Positions 18,074-28,367 of a stretch of 64,000 nucleotides of DNA are shown piece after piece. How positions within the stretch are numbered: position 1 is the first letter of the stretch; each line of letters opens with the position of its first letter. The translations under genes were made by a program, and so were the position numbers. Location of the stretch: NCBI GenBank assembly GCA_903822595.1, contig CAIJPS010000057.1:1-64000 (forward strand), in the 5' to 3' direction. The notes below the pieces were generated by a model. That model worked only from the letters and a program-made list of their open reading frames with translations. It was not told where the DNA came from and searched no databases. The DNA is from an uncultured Chlorobiaceae bacterium (GTDB lineage: Bacteria; Bacteroidota; Chlorobiia; Chlorobiales; Chlorobiaceae).

Positions 18074-18703
18074 ATGGATAAAACCGATCCAACTCGTCAC
18101 ACAAAAAGCAAGACAAAAAAAGAGTCACTTTCCCGTGAAGAGCGCCATAAGCAACTTGAGTTTCAAAATGAAGCGGTGGTTCATCTCAATGCGCTCTACA
18201 ACTATGCACTTCACCTGACCATGAATCCGAGTGATGCGGAAGATTTGGTACAGGAGACCTATCTCAAGGCATATCGATTTTTTAATTCTTTCGAGCGGGG
18301 AACAAACTGTAAGGCATGGCTGTTTAAAATTCTGAAAAATAACTATATCAACCGCTTCAGGAAAAATTCAAAAGAGCCTGGCAAGGTTGATTACGATCTC
18401 ATAAAAGATTTTTATCATTCGATCAAGGATACTCGGAGCGATACCAGTGAATCAGAAAGTGATTATTTCCATTCATTGCTGCATGAAGAGGTCTATCAGG
18501 CGCTTCACTCGTTGCCCGAGGAGTTCAGGGAAGTGATTCAGTTATGTGATATTGAAGGATTTACCTATGAAGAGATTGCCAATATGGTAGAAAGTCCCAT
18601 TGGAACAGTACGATCAAGGTTATACCGAGGCAGAAAACTGCTTCGTGCTCAGCTTGAGGGATATGCAAAGAAATACGGCTTCAACACCGATAACATTCAA
18701 TAA
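18074..18703 (+). CDS. ECF-type RNA polymerase sigma factor (sigma-70 region 2/4)
   Basis: A 209-residue ECF sigma factor. Region 2 is at about residues 40-105 ([20 protein letters not shown] with the following [18 protein letters not shown]) and region 4 at about 145-195 ([43 protein letters not shown], the last being the helix-turn-helix). Region 3 is absent as expected. ATG at 18074 gives the normal length; the open frame extends upstream into unlikely sequence. An anti-sigma gene follows after 26 bases, suggesting that the pair responds to a redox or envelope signal through zinc-thiol chemistry. It is divergent from crtH. Confidence 0.92.
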   Translation: MDKTDPTRHTKSKTKKESLSREERHKQLEFQNEAVVHLNALYNYALHLTMNPSDAEDLVQETYLKAYRFFNSFERGTNCKAWLFKILKNNYINRFRKNSKEPGKVDYDLIKDFYHSIKDTRSDTSESESDYFHSLLHEEVYQALHSLPEEFREVIQLCDIEGFTYEEIANMVESPIGTVRSRLYRGRKLLRAQLEGYAKKYGFNTDNIQ

Positions 18704-18729
18704 TTCAAGACGCACAAACTTTTTTTACT

Positions 18730-18987
18730 ATGAACTGCAAAAAAGCTGGCGTACTTATGAGTGCCTCTGTGGATGGCGAGCTTTCGTTTGGTGAAGAGCA
18801 GGAGTTTCTTCTGCACCTTTCGGAATGCAAAGAGTGCAGAGCGGAGTTTGAGGATGCAAAAAAAACCAAGCTGATCATCAAGGAAAAAATTATCCAGTTC
18901 AAAGCACCTCAGGCACTGATAATTTCGATCATGCAACTGACCAGTTTCAATACAAAAGAGCGCGAAGACACACTCCTTTATGAATAG
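18730..18987 (+). CDS. Zinc-finger (ZAS-type) anti-sigma factor
   Basis: An 85-residue protein. Its N-terminal half carries the zf-HC2/ZAS motif His29-x3-Cys33-x2-Cys36 (HLSECKEC) with Cys3 upstream as the likely fourth ligand. It has no membrane segment, so it is a soluble anti-sigma factor like RsrA rather than a membrane-anchored one. Its place directly after the ECF sigma gene points to a cognate pair. Zinc-bound thiols in this class often act as the redox switch that frees the sigma factor, but that is family knowledge and untested for this protein. Confidence 0.85.
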   Translation: MNCKKAGVLMSASVDGELSFGEEQEFLLHLSECKECRAEFEDAKKTKLIIKEKIIQFKAPQALIISIMQLTSFNTKEREDTLLYE

Positions 18988-19022
18988 CTCTCTCCACAAA
19001 TAGAATTTGTCCTGACCAAAGG

Positions 19023-19047
19023 ATTCAACCCCTTTCGGGGTTTGAAT
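19023..19047 (+). terminator. Hairpin after the sigma/anti-sigma operon
   Basis: ATTC-AACCCC pairs with GGGGTT-GAAT around a TTTC loop, with a single bulged T. It lies 36 bases after the anti-sigma stop. There is no clear T tract after it, so the terminator call rests on position and stem strength. Confidence 0.4.
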
Positions 19048-19144
19048 TGGATAAATTAATGGTTATAGTAGGCGTCCAGTCTAAAAAACGCCGTATCAAT
19101 CACAAAACGGAGATAACAACTCTCTGGCAGTAACCGGGTTTGTC

Positions 19145-19516
19145 ATGAACAAGATTGTCACCATCACAGAGGAAGAGATAAAAACATGGCATCTCAATAT
19201 GCCAGACGAAATGCTTGAAGCGATTTCCAATCGATTTAAACTGCTCTCCGAGCCTATGAGACTGAAAATATTGCGTGCTCTTTGTGAGCAGGAACGCACG
19301 GTTAATGAAATCGTCATTGAAGTCAATGCAAGCCAGGCAAATATCTCCAAACATCTGGCACTTATGCTTGATAATGGTGTTGTAAAGCGCAGAAAAGATG
19401 GATTAAAATGCTTTTACCGCATTTCCGACGAGAGTGTTATCTACTCTTGTTATCTGAGTTCAAAAAGTGTTGTTGACAACCTTCAGGAACGCCTCTGCCT
19501 TGTGCAGAACGTCTAA
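19145..19516 (+). CDS. ArsR/SmtB-family transcriptional regulator
   Basis: A 123-residue winged-helix regulator. The helix-turn-helix covers [20 protein letters not shown] and [20 protein letters not shown], followed by the beta-wing [16 protein letters not shown]. No CxC metal-binding motif is present in the recognition helix, and only one Cys precedes it, so it may sense something other than arsenite or use C-terminal cysteines (YSCYL). The frame opens shortly after a CAT-rich leader; ATG at 19145 places [11 protein letters not shown] first. It is monocistronic, between the sigma pair and hsp20. In 19517-19785 I see no gene, only the promoter features described separately. Confidence 0.88.
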   Translation: MNKIVTITEEEIKTWHLNMPDEMLEAISNRFKLLSEPMRLKILRALCEQERTVNEIVIEVNASQANISKHLALMLDNGVVKRRKDGLKCFYRISDESVIYSCYLSSKSVVDNLQERLCLVQNV

Positions 19517-19695
19517 GTCCAATCTCCGCAATTAACCTTTTTTCCTTTCGAGGCATCATTCGGCCAGTATCCTCCTTCGATCATGGCACCCACTGTCTGA
19601 CATTTTTTTCATACCGACACCAATAGTGCGACACAATTGCTATCGATGCGTCATTTTTGACACCATCAGTGCCGCAAAAATAAGCATAACCATCA

Positions 19696-19711
19696 TGGCA
19701 TGGTATTTGCT
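19696..19711 (+). promoter_or_regulatory. Candidate sigma-54 (-24/-12) promoter for hsp20
   Basis: TGGCATGGTATTTGCT has GG at 19697-19698 and GC at 19709-19710 with exactly ten bases between, and matches TGGCA and TTGCT of the RpoN consensus. It would start transcription about 60 bases before the hsp20 ATG. Upstream, two related blocks containing GACACCAATAGTGC (19616-19629) and GACACCATCAGTGC (19660-19673) form a direct repeat that could bind an enhancer-type activator. Confidence 0.5.
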
Positions 19712-19785
19712 GATTATTGGGATGAAGTCGTTCATAACAATCAATTACTGTAAGCATAACCAACAAGAGTGAAAAGGAGAATATC

Positions 19786-20184
19786 ATGCTGGTACAATTA
19801 TCGAAAAATCCTCTAAAACTGTTTGATGATATCTGGTCAGGGACACAGCAACCTTTGGCTCCGGCCTTCAAGGTTGATATTTCGGAAGATGAGACTGGAT
19901 TTCATATTGATGCAGAACTCCCCGGTATTGCAAAAGAGGGTGTTACGCTCAATATTGAGGATGATGTGCTGACCATCAGCGCGGAAAGAAAGCTTGAAAC
20001 AGAAGAGAGCAAAAAAAATTACCACCGTATTGAGAGAAGCTCCGGAAGTTTTTCGAGAAGCTTTAATCTTGGTGAGATGATTGATCAGGAGAACATAGCT
20101 GCCGATTTCAAGAACGGTGTGCTTCATGTAACTCTCCCAAAGGCTGTACCGGTAAAGAAAAAGAAGGAAATTTCAATCAGTTAG
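19786..20184 (+). CDS. Small heat-shock protein Hsp20 (alpha-crystallin domain)
   Basis: A 132-residue small heat-shock protein. The alpha-crystallin domain runs from about residue 25 to 120: [20 protein letters not shown], then [14 protein letters not shown], and the closing strand [13 protein letters not shown]; the C-terminal IxI/V-like tail is KEISIS. It holds unfolding proteins for DnaK to refold. A strong ribosome site (AAAAGGAG) precedes the ATG. Its gene lies directly upstream of dnaK, so the holdase and refolding chaperone are neighbours; the 82-base gap may carry a separate control element. Confidence 0.93.
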   Translation: MLVQLSKNPLKLFDDIWSGTQQPLAPAFKVDISEDETGFHIDAELPGIAKEGVTLNIEDDVLTISAERKLETEESKKNYHRIERSSGSFSRSFNLGEMIDQENIAADFKNGVLHVTLPKAVPVKKKKEISIS

Positions 20185-20185
20185 A

Positions 20186-20209
20186 AGCACTCTGAATCAA
20201 GGGTGTGCT
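20186..20209. promoter_or_regulatory. CIRCE-like inverted repeat between hsp20 and dnaK
   Basis: AGCACTC at 20186-20192 faces GTGTGCT at 20203-20209 with ten bases between. The HrcA operator CIRCE has AGCACTC and GAGTGCT nine bases apart, so this is one mismatch and one base of spacing away. It lies 58 bases before dnaK. It could be a decayed operator or a plain hairpin. Confidence 0.3.
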
Positions 20210-20254
20210 CTCTGGAATCTTGAGTAAAGCAGTTTTATATCACGTTCAAAATAA

Positions 20255-22189
<1,935 letters not shown>

Positions 22190-22226
22190 ATGGTATAAAC
22201 AGCAAGATCTCATGATGTTGAGCAGG

Positions 22227-22256
22227 GGGATTCGTTGTGAATCCCTTTGTTTATTT
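22227..22256 (+). terminator. Rho-independent terminator of dnaK
   Basis: GGGATTC (22227-22233), a five-base loop and GAATCCC (22239-22245) form a perfect 7-bp stem followed by TTTGTTTATTT, 38 bases after the dnaK stop. Confidence 0.8.
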
Positions 22257-22337
22257 AATCGGGTTTTGCTAATTTGATCCCTGTTGAAGGAAGAACACCG
22301 GAGTGTTTTGTATTTGCAAATTTTAACCGTGCAAACA

Positions 22338-22772
22338 ATGCAATCTCAGCTCAGCCGTCCGAACACCGCCAAAAACCAGGTCAGGGTCAGTACATCAGGG
22401 CCTTGGTCGGGTAATGCCGCGCATAAAGCAGAAAAGTATTATATCACTTCCGCAAAAAGGGATGAGCGTGGTGCGCTTCGTGTCCAGATAAGCCCAAGCT
22501 CTGGACGCAGAAAATTGTCGCCAACCACGGAGATGATCAATAAAATTATTGCGGAGGAAATTGAACTCTTTGTTCTGTCAACACAGCCGGATATCGGTAT
22601 TGACCTGAAAAAGAAAATGGTTGACAACGAGAACCGTTACGTTATCGATTTTGATAACCGTGGCGTAAAGTGGACTATGAGGGATATTCCGGTCTTTTAT
22701 AGTTCACTTCAGAGCCAGCTTTGTGTCGAAATTGACCGGCGCACCTACACGCTGGATGAGTTTTTCAAATAA
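22338..22772 (+). CDS. Conserved hypothetical protein (about 144 aa)
   Basis: A soluble protein of 144 residues if read from ATG at 22338; an upstream frame to 22284 would add 18 residues. It has a basic N-terminal third ([20 protein letters not shown]), then a helix [17 protein letters not shown] and a C-terminal half with [18 protein letters not shown] do not recognise a domain. It is not obviously part of an operon, following the dnaK terminator and facing the convergent cpoB gene. It looks like a genuine gene by length and amino-acid make-up, possibly specific to this phylum. Confidence 0.65.
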   Translation: MQSQLSRPNTAKNQVRVSTSGPWSGNAAHKAEKYYITSAKRDERGALRVQISPSSGRRKLSPTTEMINKIIAEEIELFVLSTQPDIGIDLKKKMVDNENRYVIDFDNRGVKWTMRDIPVFYSSLQSQLCVEIDRRTYTLDEFFK

Positions 22773-22879
22773 ACGTCCGTGCAGCACGGGAGGTCGTTTG
22801 TTTGTGAAGCCCTGAATAACCCCGGCGTAAACCGGGGCTATGGTTTCGTAATCCTTTACCAGCCCCATATCAGACGACT

Positions 22880-23647
22880 CTACTTTAGTTTTTTGCGCGC
22901 CAGGGAAGCTTGAGGAGATGCCGGGTAAACTTTCACCAAATCCCCGAACCTTGCTTTTGCGTTGACCTGGTCACCTATCAACTCAAAAGAGATGGCCTGT
23001 TTGTAGAGCGCTGCAGGTCGTTTGCTGCTTTTAGTATACTTCGCAATAACGGCCTGGTATTCAAGAATGGCTTTTTCATACCATTTCTCGTCGAAATAGC
23101 TTTCTGCTGTATAAAACTGTGCCTCATCGACAAGAGTTGATGGCGGAGTCGCCTGTAAAAGCAAACCAAAACTCTCTCTTGCAGCGGCATAGCTTTTGTT
23201 CTTGAGTCTCTCCAACCCCTCGCGAAGCAGTGCCGTATCAGTCTGGGGAAGCGGCTTTTTAGTACCATCCACTGCATCATTCTGCTTCAACGGCACCGCT
23301 GGCGCAAGACTCTCCTGTTTGGCGAGAAGGATATACTGCTCAATTTTCTGCAGCCTCGATTCGAGCTCATCTACCTTGTGTACCAACAGGGAATCCTCCA
23401 TACCAAGGCGACCAAAATTCTGACGGCTATTATGGGAAATCTCCTCAATACTCCCCTGTAACCGCGAAACCTCGTCGCGAACCTGCTGAACATCTGAATA
23501 GGAAACAGCCGACTGGGATTTAATGGTTTCAGACTCTGTCTTCAGCTTTCTCACATTATCTTCAACAACAAGAAGATCCTGTTTTGAAGCACAGGCCGAT
23601 AGAGCGAGAACCGGAAAAAAAAGAAACGGTTTAATCTTGTTATGCAT
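22880..23647 (-). CDS. cpoB: Tol-Pal system periplasmic protein CpoB/YbgF
   Basis: A 255-residue exported protein. The N terminus ends with the lipobox LALSAC, so unlike E. coli CpoB it is a predicted lipoprotein (Cys19). Residues about 25-110 are a trimerising-type coiled coil (VEDNVRKLKTESETIKSQ and similar heptads). From about 140 on there are TPR units (LREGLERLKNKSYAAARESF, FYTAESYFDEKWYEKAILEY, LYKQAISFELIGD). CpoB links the Tol machine to peptidoglycan synthesis during division. It is the last gene of the minus-strand tol cluster, 38 bases after a pal gene. Confidence 0.88.
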   Translation of the reverse strand: MHNKIKPFLFFPVLALSACASKQDLLVVEDNVRKLKTESETIKSQSAVSYSDVQQVRDEVSRLQGSIEEISHNSRQNFGRLGMEDSLLVHKVDELESRLQKIEQYILLAKQESLAPAVPLKQNDAVDGTKKPLPQTDTALLREGLERLKNKSYAAARESFGLLLQATPPSTLVDEAQFYTAESYFDEKWYEKAILEYQAVIAKYTKSSKRPAALYKQAISFELIGDQVNAKARFGDLVKVYPASPQASLARKKLK

Positions 23648-23685
23648 AAGTCAGCAAGGGTTTCTGCAAGGATTTCTTTTTACTG

Positions 23686-24201
23686 TTATTTTACAACAAA
23701 GTGAGCCCGACGGTTTTTTGCCCAGGACTCTTCATTTTGACCCTGGTCAAATGGACGCTCTTCACCATAGCTGACCGTTTCAAGACGGGATGGAGCCACA
23801 CCGAACCTGACCAGATACTCTTTTGCACTTGCTGCCCTGCGATCGCCAAGTGCAAGATTATATTCAGAAGTCCCCCTCTCATCACAGTGACCCTCAATAA
23901 GAGCGCCTTTGGGAGCATGATTTCCCATCCATTCCCCATTTTGCTTCAACTGATCCTGGGCTTCCGTGCTCAGCGTTGCGCTATCAAAATCAAAGAACAC
24001 ATCACCGAGCGGTCCCGTCTGCCACTGATCAAATCCATAACCGGACGGTAACGATGATTGCGACGATGGTTGCGATGACAACGAGGGAGAGGTATAGACC
24101 GGGCCTGTCGTACTTTCAGCAGGGGTTACCGCGCTTTTTGATGAACATCCGGCAGTCACCATTAACGAGAAAACAACGATAGCATTTATTTTTTTTTTCA
24201 T
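23686..24201 (-). CDS. pal: Peptidoglycan-associated lipoprotein Pal (copy 2)
   Basis: A 171-residue OmpA-C-domain lipoprotein. Signal peptide with lipobox VTAGC (Cys19), a low-complexity Ser/Gln/Pro linker to about residue 60, then the OmpA domain: [35 protein letters not shown] and the peptidoglycan-contacting Asp and Arg of that motif. Pal tethers the outer membrane to peptidoglycan and is handled by TolB. It is a close paralogue of the next upstream gene, sharing the central block almost word for word. An intrinsic terminator between the two means this copy and cpoB may have their own promoter. Confidence 0.9.
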   Translation of the reverse strand: MKKKINAIVVFSLMVTAGCSSKSAVTPAESTTGPVYTSPSLSSQPSSQSSLPSGYGFDQWQTGPLGDVFFDFDSATLSTEAQDQLKQNGEWMGNHAPKGALIEGHCDERGTSEYNLALGDRRAASAKEYLVRFGVAPSRLETVSYGEERPFDQGQNEESWAKNRRAHFVVK

Positions 24202-24225
24202 GGATTCGGAGTTTATGTAAACTTT

Positions 24226-24261
24226 AATAAAAAAGGGGCAGCCGTAAAAGGTGCCTGCCCC
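24226..24261 (-). terminator. Rho-independent terminator between the two pal genes
   Basis: Read on the minus strand, GGGGCAG (24261-24255) pairs with CTGCCCC (24241-24235) and is followed by TTTTTTATT. It ends the tolQ-to-pal transcript 27 bases after the first pal stop and isolates the second pal and cpoB. Confidence 0.75.
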
Positions 24262-24287
24262 TTGCTTGTTTTCAACGAAACCTTGTC

Positions 24288-24749
24288 TTATTCAGCAACA
24301 AAGCGAGCTCTTCTGTTCTGAGCCCAAGCCTCCTCGTTGTGGCCGTCAGCAAATGGTTTTTCCTCGCCATAACTGACAGTCTTCAAACGAACGGGAGCCA
24401 CACCAAGATTTACAATATAATCTCTGGCACTGTTAGCACGGCGCTCACCAAGAGCAAGATTATACTCACTCGTGCCTCTCTCGTCGCAATGGCCTTCGAT
24501 AATGACATTGTTTGATGAATTTGCCTGTATCCAGTTGGCATTCGTCTTCAGTTGTGTGATAGCATCCGCACGAAGCTCTGATCTATCAAAATCATAGAAG
24601 ACGTCACCAAGACCAGGCAAAACAACCTTGACAGGCGGCGGCGGCGGTGGTGGTGGAGCTACGACAACTTCATTTGCGCAACAGCAGGCTCCAAGAAAGA
24701 GCATGGACGGAATAACAAGACTTCTCAACAACGGTTTCATGGTTTTCAT
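24288..24749 (-). CDS. pal: Peptidoglycan-associated lipoprotein Pal (copy 1)
   Basis: A 153-residue Pal-type lipoprotein with lipobox FLGAC (followed by two more Cys) and an unusual run of eight consecutive prolines between the signal and the OmpA domain. The domain shows [35 protein letters not shown] and a C-terminal NRRARFV. It lies 42 bases downstream of tolB, the standard tolB-pal order, so it is probably the main Pal. The polyproline linker may act as a rigid spacer across the periplasm. Confidence 0.9.
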   Translation of the reverse strand: MKTMKPLLRSLVIPSMLFLGACCCANEVVVAPPPPPPPPVKVVLPGLGDVFYDFDRSELRADAITQLKTNANWIQANSSNNVIIEGHCDERGTSEYNLALGERRANSARDYIVNLGVAPVRLKTVSYGEEKPFADGHNEEAWAQNRRARFVAE

Positions 24750-24791
24750 TTTTCCCCCTTTTTCATTGTTATGTTCCCCAAAAGTAAGATA

Positions 24792-26108
24792 TCACCGAAA
24801 TAAAGACCAGGATGGCTGCGTCTGCTCACCATCCCCCTGCAATAAAAGCCTTTCCTTCCCCCCCTTCGAATTCATCACATACATTTTCTCCTTGCCCTGA
24901 CGATTGGAAGTAAACACAATCATCTCGCCATCAGGTGACCAGCATGGTGACTTGTTCTCCCCGCATTTTTGGGTTAATTGCACGAGCCCAGTCCCATCAG
25001 CATTTATGACAAATATATTGATTTCACCACTCTTTTCCCATGTAGTGTATGCAATTTTATCCCCGATTGGAGACCAGGAGGGCTGGGTATTGTAACGCCC
25101 ACTGAAAGTAAGTCTTTTTACTTCACCGGACTGAAGATCCTCAACAAAAATCTGGGGCAATCCATTTCTCGAAGAGACAAAGGCCATCTTGCTGCCATCG
25201 GGAGAAAATGTTGGCGAGATATCGATACTCTTGCTGTTTGTAATCCTTCGAGAGATGCTGCCATCCGTTTTTATGAGATAGATTCCCTGACTGCCATCAA
25301 AAGAAAGCGTGGCGGCAACCTCACTGTTGCTTCTCCATCCAGGGTCAATACTGACACCACTCTTGGCGACTGCAGCAATTTTCCTCTCTGCGAGATTCCT
25401 GATATAGAGTGTCGACCTGCCGGAGGTAAAATCAATATAAGCAAGATGCCTTCCATCCGGTGAGAGTGTGGGATTCATGGAAATGGATCTCGAATTGGTC
25501 AGTTGCTCAAGCTCCTGCCCGTCGAAGTCACACTCATAAATCTCCTTGCAACCGGTTTTATTGGAAACAAAAACAATTTTGCTGCCAAATACCGACCGTT
25601 TGCCCGTAAGAAGTTCAACAAGATCTGCGCAGAAAGCATGGCCGATTGAACGAAGCTCTCCCTCTTTACCGGTATAGGTCTTCTTGAACAATAATTTAGA
25701 ACCTGATGCCTCATATACCTCCATATTGAGGTTAAACAAGTTTGATTTCATCGTGACCACCCCGCCAGCATAGACCTCTGCGCCTACTGAAGTAAGTGCT
25801 CCGAAATTGATAGCAACATGCTTTCCGTCGCTGTTGTCTTTCACATTAAGCGGCGGAGAGATCAGAGAGAAAAGCCCGGTAAAATCAAGACCATCATGCA
25901 TCACGGTATCAATACCCTGTGCAAACCTGGACTCTTTTTTCCCATCTGCACCCAGCCTGTCAAGCACAAGAGCAATGTTGCCCGACCCCTCCTTACGGAT
26001 AGCGATGTACTCACCAGCCTCAACCGCAGTGAGATGCAAAGGGAAAAAAAACAGAAAGAAGAGAACAACAACAGTGCCGGGAACAACATGTCTGAAGAAT
26101 TGTATCAT
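24792..26108 (-). CDS. tolB: Tol-Pal system beta-propeller protein TolB
   Basis: A 438-residue periplasmic protein with an N-terminal hydrophobic export signal (VVLFFLFFFPLHLTAVEA). Residues about 25-165 form the TolB N-terminal domain; from about 170 on come the TolB-type propeller blades, each with a variant of SPDGxxxAFVS or SPxGDKIAYT (for example NPTLSPDGRHLAYI, SPTFSPDGSKMAFV, SPCWSPDGEMIVFT). TolB binds Pal and is released by TolA. A 215-base gap (26109-26323) separates it from tolA/tonB; I see only a small hairpin there (GGGCT CGAA AGCCC, 26277-26290). Confidence 0.9.
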   Translation of the reverse strand: MIQFFRHVVPGTVVVLFFLFFFPLHLTAVEAGEYIAIRKEGSGNIALVLDRLGADGKKESRFAQGIDTVMHDGLDFTGLFSLISPPLNVKDNSDGKHVAINFGALTSVGAEVYAGGVVTMKSNLFNLNMEVYEASGSKLLFKKTYTGKEGELRSIGHAFCADLVELLTGKRSVFGSKIVFVSNKTGCKEIYECDFDGQELEQLTNSRSISMNPTLSPDGRHLAYIDFTSGRSTLYIRNLAERKIAAVAKSGVSIDPGWRSNSEVAATLSFDGSQGIYLIKTDGSISRRITNSKSIDISPTFSPDGSKMAFVSSRNGLPQIFVEDLQSGEVKRLTFSGRYNTQPSWSPIGDKIAYTTWEKSGEINIFVINADGTGLVQLTQKCGENKSPCWSPDGEMIVFTSNRQGKEKMYVMNSKGGKERLLLQGDGEQTQPSWSLFR

Positions 26109-26323
26109 AACCCCAGAAGGCTTTAATGGTTAAGAGGTAATCTGAAAGTTTGCCTGATATTCACACAAAATCAAACTACAACAAAATAACTGCTCATATA
26201 CAACACCAGCGGCAGATAAACACCACCACCATCTCTGTCAACAGCAAATATAGGGAAAAATGTTTGTTCTACACCGGGGCTCGAAAGCCCTTATCCTCGA
26301 ATAATAAAGGGAAACATACCGAT

Positions 26324-27235
26324 TTACTCAATACCTTCCGGAGTAAACATAAATCCGATCCATATATCCCGGCCACCCTCCTCCTTCGGCAAAACAGGAA
26401 GAGGAGATGATTTCTCAAGAGCTTTTTTGACTGAATTGTTCAAATACTCGCTTGGCGCTCTTTTGTCAAAAACAATCTGGCGAATCGTCCCGTCAGCAAC
26501 AATATTGATGCGAACATAAACACTCATACCGTAACTGTTTTTGAGCAACTGCCTGGAAAACGCCCAGTTTTGCTGAATAATCGAAGCGATTTCCGCCTTG
26601 TAAGGATCTGCTGCACCCCCGCCTCCAACCCCTTTTCCAGCACTGCTTCTGCTGCCAGAAGAACTGGATCGTACACCTCCGCTCCCTGATCCAGTTTGCT
26701 GCCCATCAGATTTGACTTTCTGCTGAAGATTGGCAAGCGCCTTGTTCAAAGACGTGGCAGATGGCTGCTGTGGCTGTGTCGCCGTTTTCTTTGCAACGTT
26801 TTGCTTAAGGCGCTCAAGCACTTTGTTGAGATCAGTTGGCTTGTCAACAACCTTTGGCTTCGGTAATTCCACCGGACTTTTCTTCGGGAGTTCCACGGCA
26901 ACCGGTTTCGGGGCAACCGGCTGCGGTTTTTCTGGCAGAGGTTCCTGAACAGTCTTCTTGACAACAGGAGGGTGAGTAGTGGCGCGAGGAGGAACGGGGG
27001 GCACCGGAGTCGCTGCAGCACTACTGCCCTGCTCTTCAGAATATTGATGAGCGCTTCCTGAACCAGGCAAAGAGACAAGACTGACACTCACAATTTTCGG
27101 TTTGAGATGCTGGCTTGAATCCCACAACTGAAAATACAAGGCTAAAAAAAACACAACCGCATGCATTGCCGCAGCAGCAACAAGCCATAACGAAAACTTT
27201 TTTTCAACAGAAACAAGCTTCTGACCTTTTTTCAT
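26324..27235 (-). CDS. TolA/TonB-type energy-transducing protein
   Basis: A 303-residue protein with one N-terminal membrane anchor (LWLVAAAAMHAVVFFLALYF, about 13-32), a long Pro/Lys/Val-rich periplasm-spanning region (about 70-210, with KPQPVAPKPVAVELPKKSP-type repeats and a Gly/Ser-rich stretch) and a C-terminal TonB/TolA domain (VYVRINIVADGTIRQIVFDK). Its place between tolR and tolB makes it the TolA of this system, although the proline-rich spacer looks more like TonB. It would carry proton-motive energy from TolQR to TolB-Pal at the division site. Confidence 0.82.
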   Translation of the reverse strand: MKKGQKLVSVEKKFSLWLVAAAAMHAVVFFLALYFQLWDSSQHLKPKIVSVSLVSLPGSGSAHQYSEEQGSSAAATPVPPVPPRATTHPPVVKKTVQEPLPEKPQPVAPKPVAVELPKKSPVELPKPKVVDKPTDLNKVLERLKQNVAKKTATQPQQPSATSLNKALANLQQKVKSDGQQTGSGSGGVRSSSSGSRSSAGKGVGGGGAADPYKAEIASIIQQNWAFSRQLLKNSYGMSVYVRINIVADGTIRQIVFDKRAPSEYLNNSVKKALEKSSPLPVLPKEEGGRDIWIGFMFTPEGIE

Positions 27236-27243
27236 AAGCCCAC

Positions 27244-27666
27244 CTATCTCCCGCCTTCCTTCGAAACGGCTACCGGTTCGGTCACCATACCGATCTTTTC
27301 AATTCCTGCATCCCTGATCTGGGCCATGACATCCATCACCAACCCGTAAGGCAATGATTTATCAGCTTTAAGATAGACCTCCCCTGTCTGCTTGACATCA
27401 AGTATAGACGGAAGCCTTTCGCGCACCTCCGAAGCATTCAATTGATATTGATTGATAAAAACCCGCCTTGACGCATCAATGCTGATCACCAAAGTTTTTT
27501 CACTCACATCCATTCTCTGATGAGTGGTTTGCGGTGTTTCAACCTTCACGCCATGCGTCATCATGGGAGCAGTTACCATAAAAATGATCAGCAGCACAAG
27601 CATGACATCAACAAATGGGGTTACGTTAATGTCGCTCATCAACCTGCCTTTTCCTGATGTTATCAT
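27244..27666 (-). CDS. tolR: TolR/ExbD-family biopolymer transport protein
   Basis: A 140-residue protein with one membrane helix near the N terminus (VTPFVDVMLVLLIIFMVTAP), which holds the essential proton-channel Asp of this family (FVDV), and a periplasmic ExbD domain. It lies 8 bases upstream of tolA/tonB and 16 bases after tolQ, consistent with an operon. With TolQ it forms the proton-driven motor. Confidence 0.9.
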   Translation of the reverse strand: MITSGKGRLMSDINVTPFVDVMLVLLIIFMVTAPMMTHGVKVETPQTTHQRMDVSEKTLVISIDASRRVFINQYQLNASEVRERLPSILDVKQTGEVYLKADKSLPYGLVMDVMAQIRDAGIEKIGMVTEPVAVSKEGGR

Positions 27667-27682
27667 AACGGTGGTTTATGCC

Positions 27683-28342
27683 CTATGGCTCGTTGATAAA
27701 GGCTGCAACAAATTCAGGAGAAAACTCCTCCAAATCCCGCTCAATGATACCAATCTGCTGCGTAAAGAAGTTATAGCCAATCACAGCAGGAATAGCCGCT
27801 GCAAGACCAGCCGCAGTAGCAATAAGAGCTTCCGAAATACCGGGAGCAACTGCAGCAAGCGAAGCTGATTGGGTCTGACCGATATTATGGAATGAATTCA
27901 TGATACCCCATACCGTCCCGAAAAGACCGATAAACGGCGCGGTATTGCCAACCGTTGCCAGAAAAGGGACAAGAGTTGAAAGCCTTTTGTTTTCTGCGTT
28001 GACCTCCCGTTTGACCGCCCGTGCAACACGAGCCCTTGCCTGTCGGATATCAACCTTGTCGCCAAGCGCCCGATACTCGATGTAGCCTGAACGGAAAACC
28101 CGGGGCAGGGAGCCATGTCTGAAATTTTCGCTTTCAGTAAAGACCTTGTCGACGTTGTACACTTCAAAAAAATAGTCAAGAAACGCTTTGGACTCGCGCA
28201 AGGACTTCCTCAGATATCCAAATTTAAAGGCAATGATTGCCCACGATATGATTGAAAATGAAAGCAGCACTGAAAGCACCATCAAGACAACCGGTCCGGC
28301 ATCCGAAAGCAGGCCAAAAATCCCGAATCTGGAATCAAGCAT
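27683..28342 (-). CDS. tolQ: TolQ/ExbB/MotA-family proton channel protein
   Basis: A 219-residue inner-membrane protein with three membrane helices (about 15-40, 125-150 and 165-190). The MotA/TolQ/ExbB signature is visible in TVGNTAPFIGLFGTVWGIMN and in GISEALIATAAGLAAAIPAVIGYNFF. It is the first gene of the minus-strand tol operon and lies 25 bases downstream of the DUF92 fusion gene, so the two may share a transcript. Residues and length are normal for the family. Confidence 0.92.
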   Translation of the reverse strand: MLDSRFGIFGLLSDAGPVVLMVLSVLLSFSIISWAIIAFKFGYLRKSLRESKAFLDYFFEVYNVDKVFTESENFRHGSLPRVFRSGYIEYRALGDKVDIRQARARVARAVKREVNAENKRLSTLVPFLATVGNTAPFIGLFGTVWGIMNSFHNIGQTQSASLAAVAPGISEALIATAAGLAAAIPAVIGYNFFTQQIGIIERDLEEFSPEFVAAFINEP

Positions 28343-28367
28343 AGAGGTAAAAGCTAATTAAGGTTCA

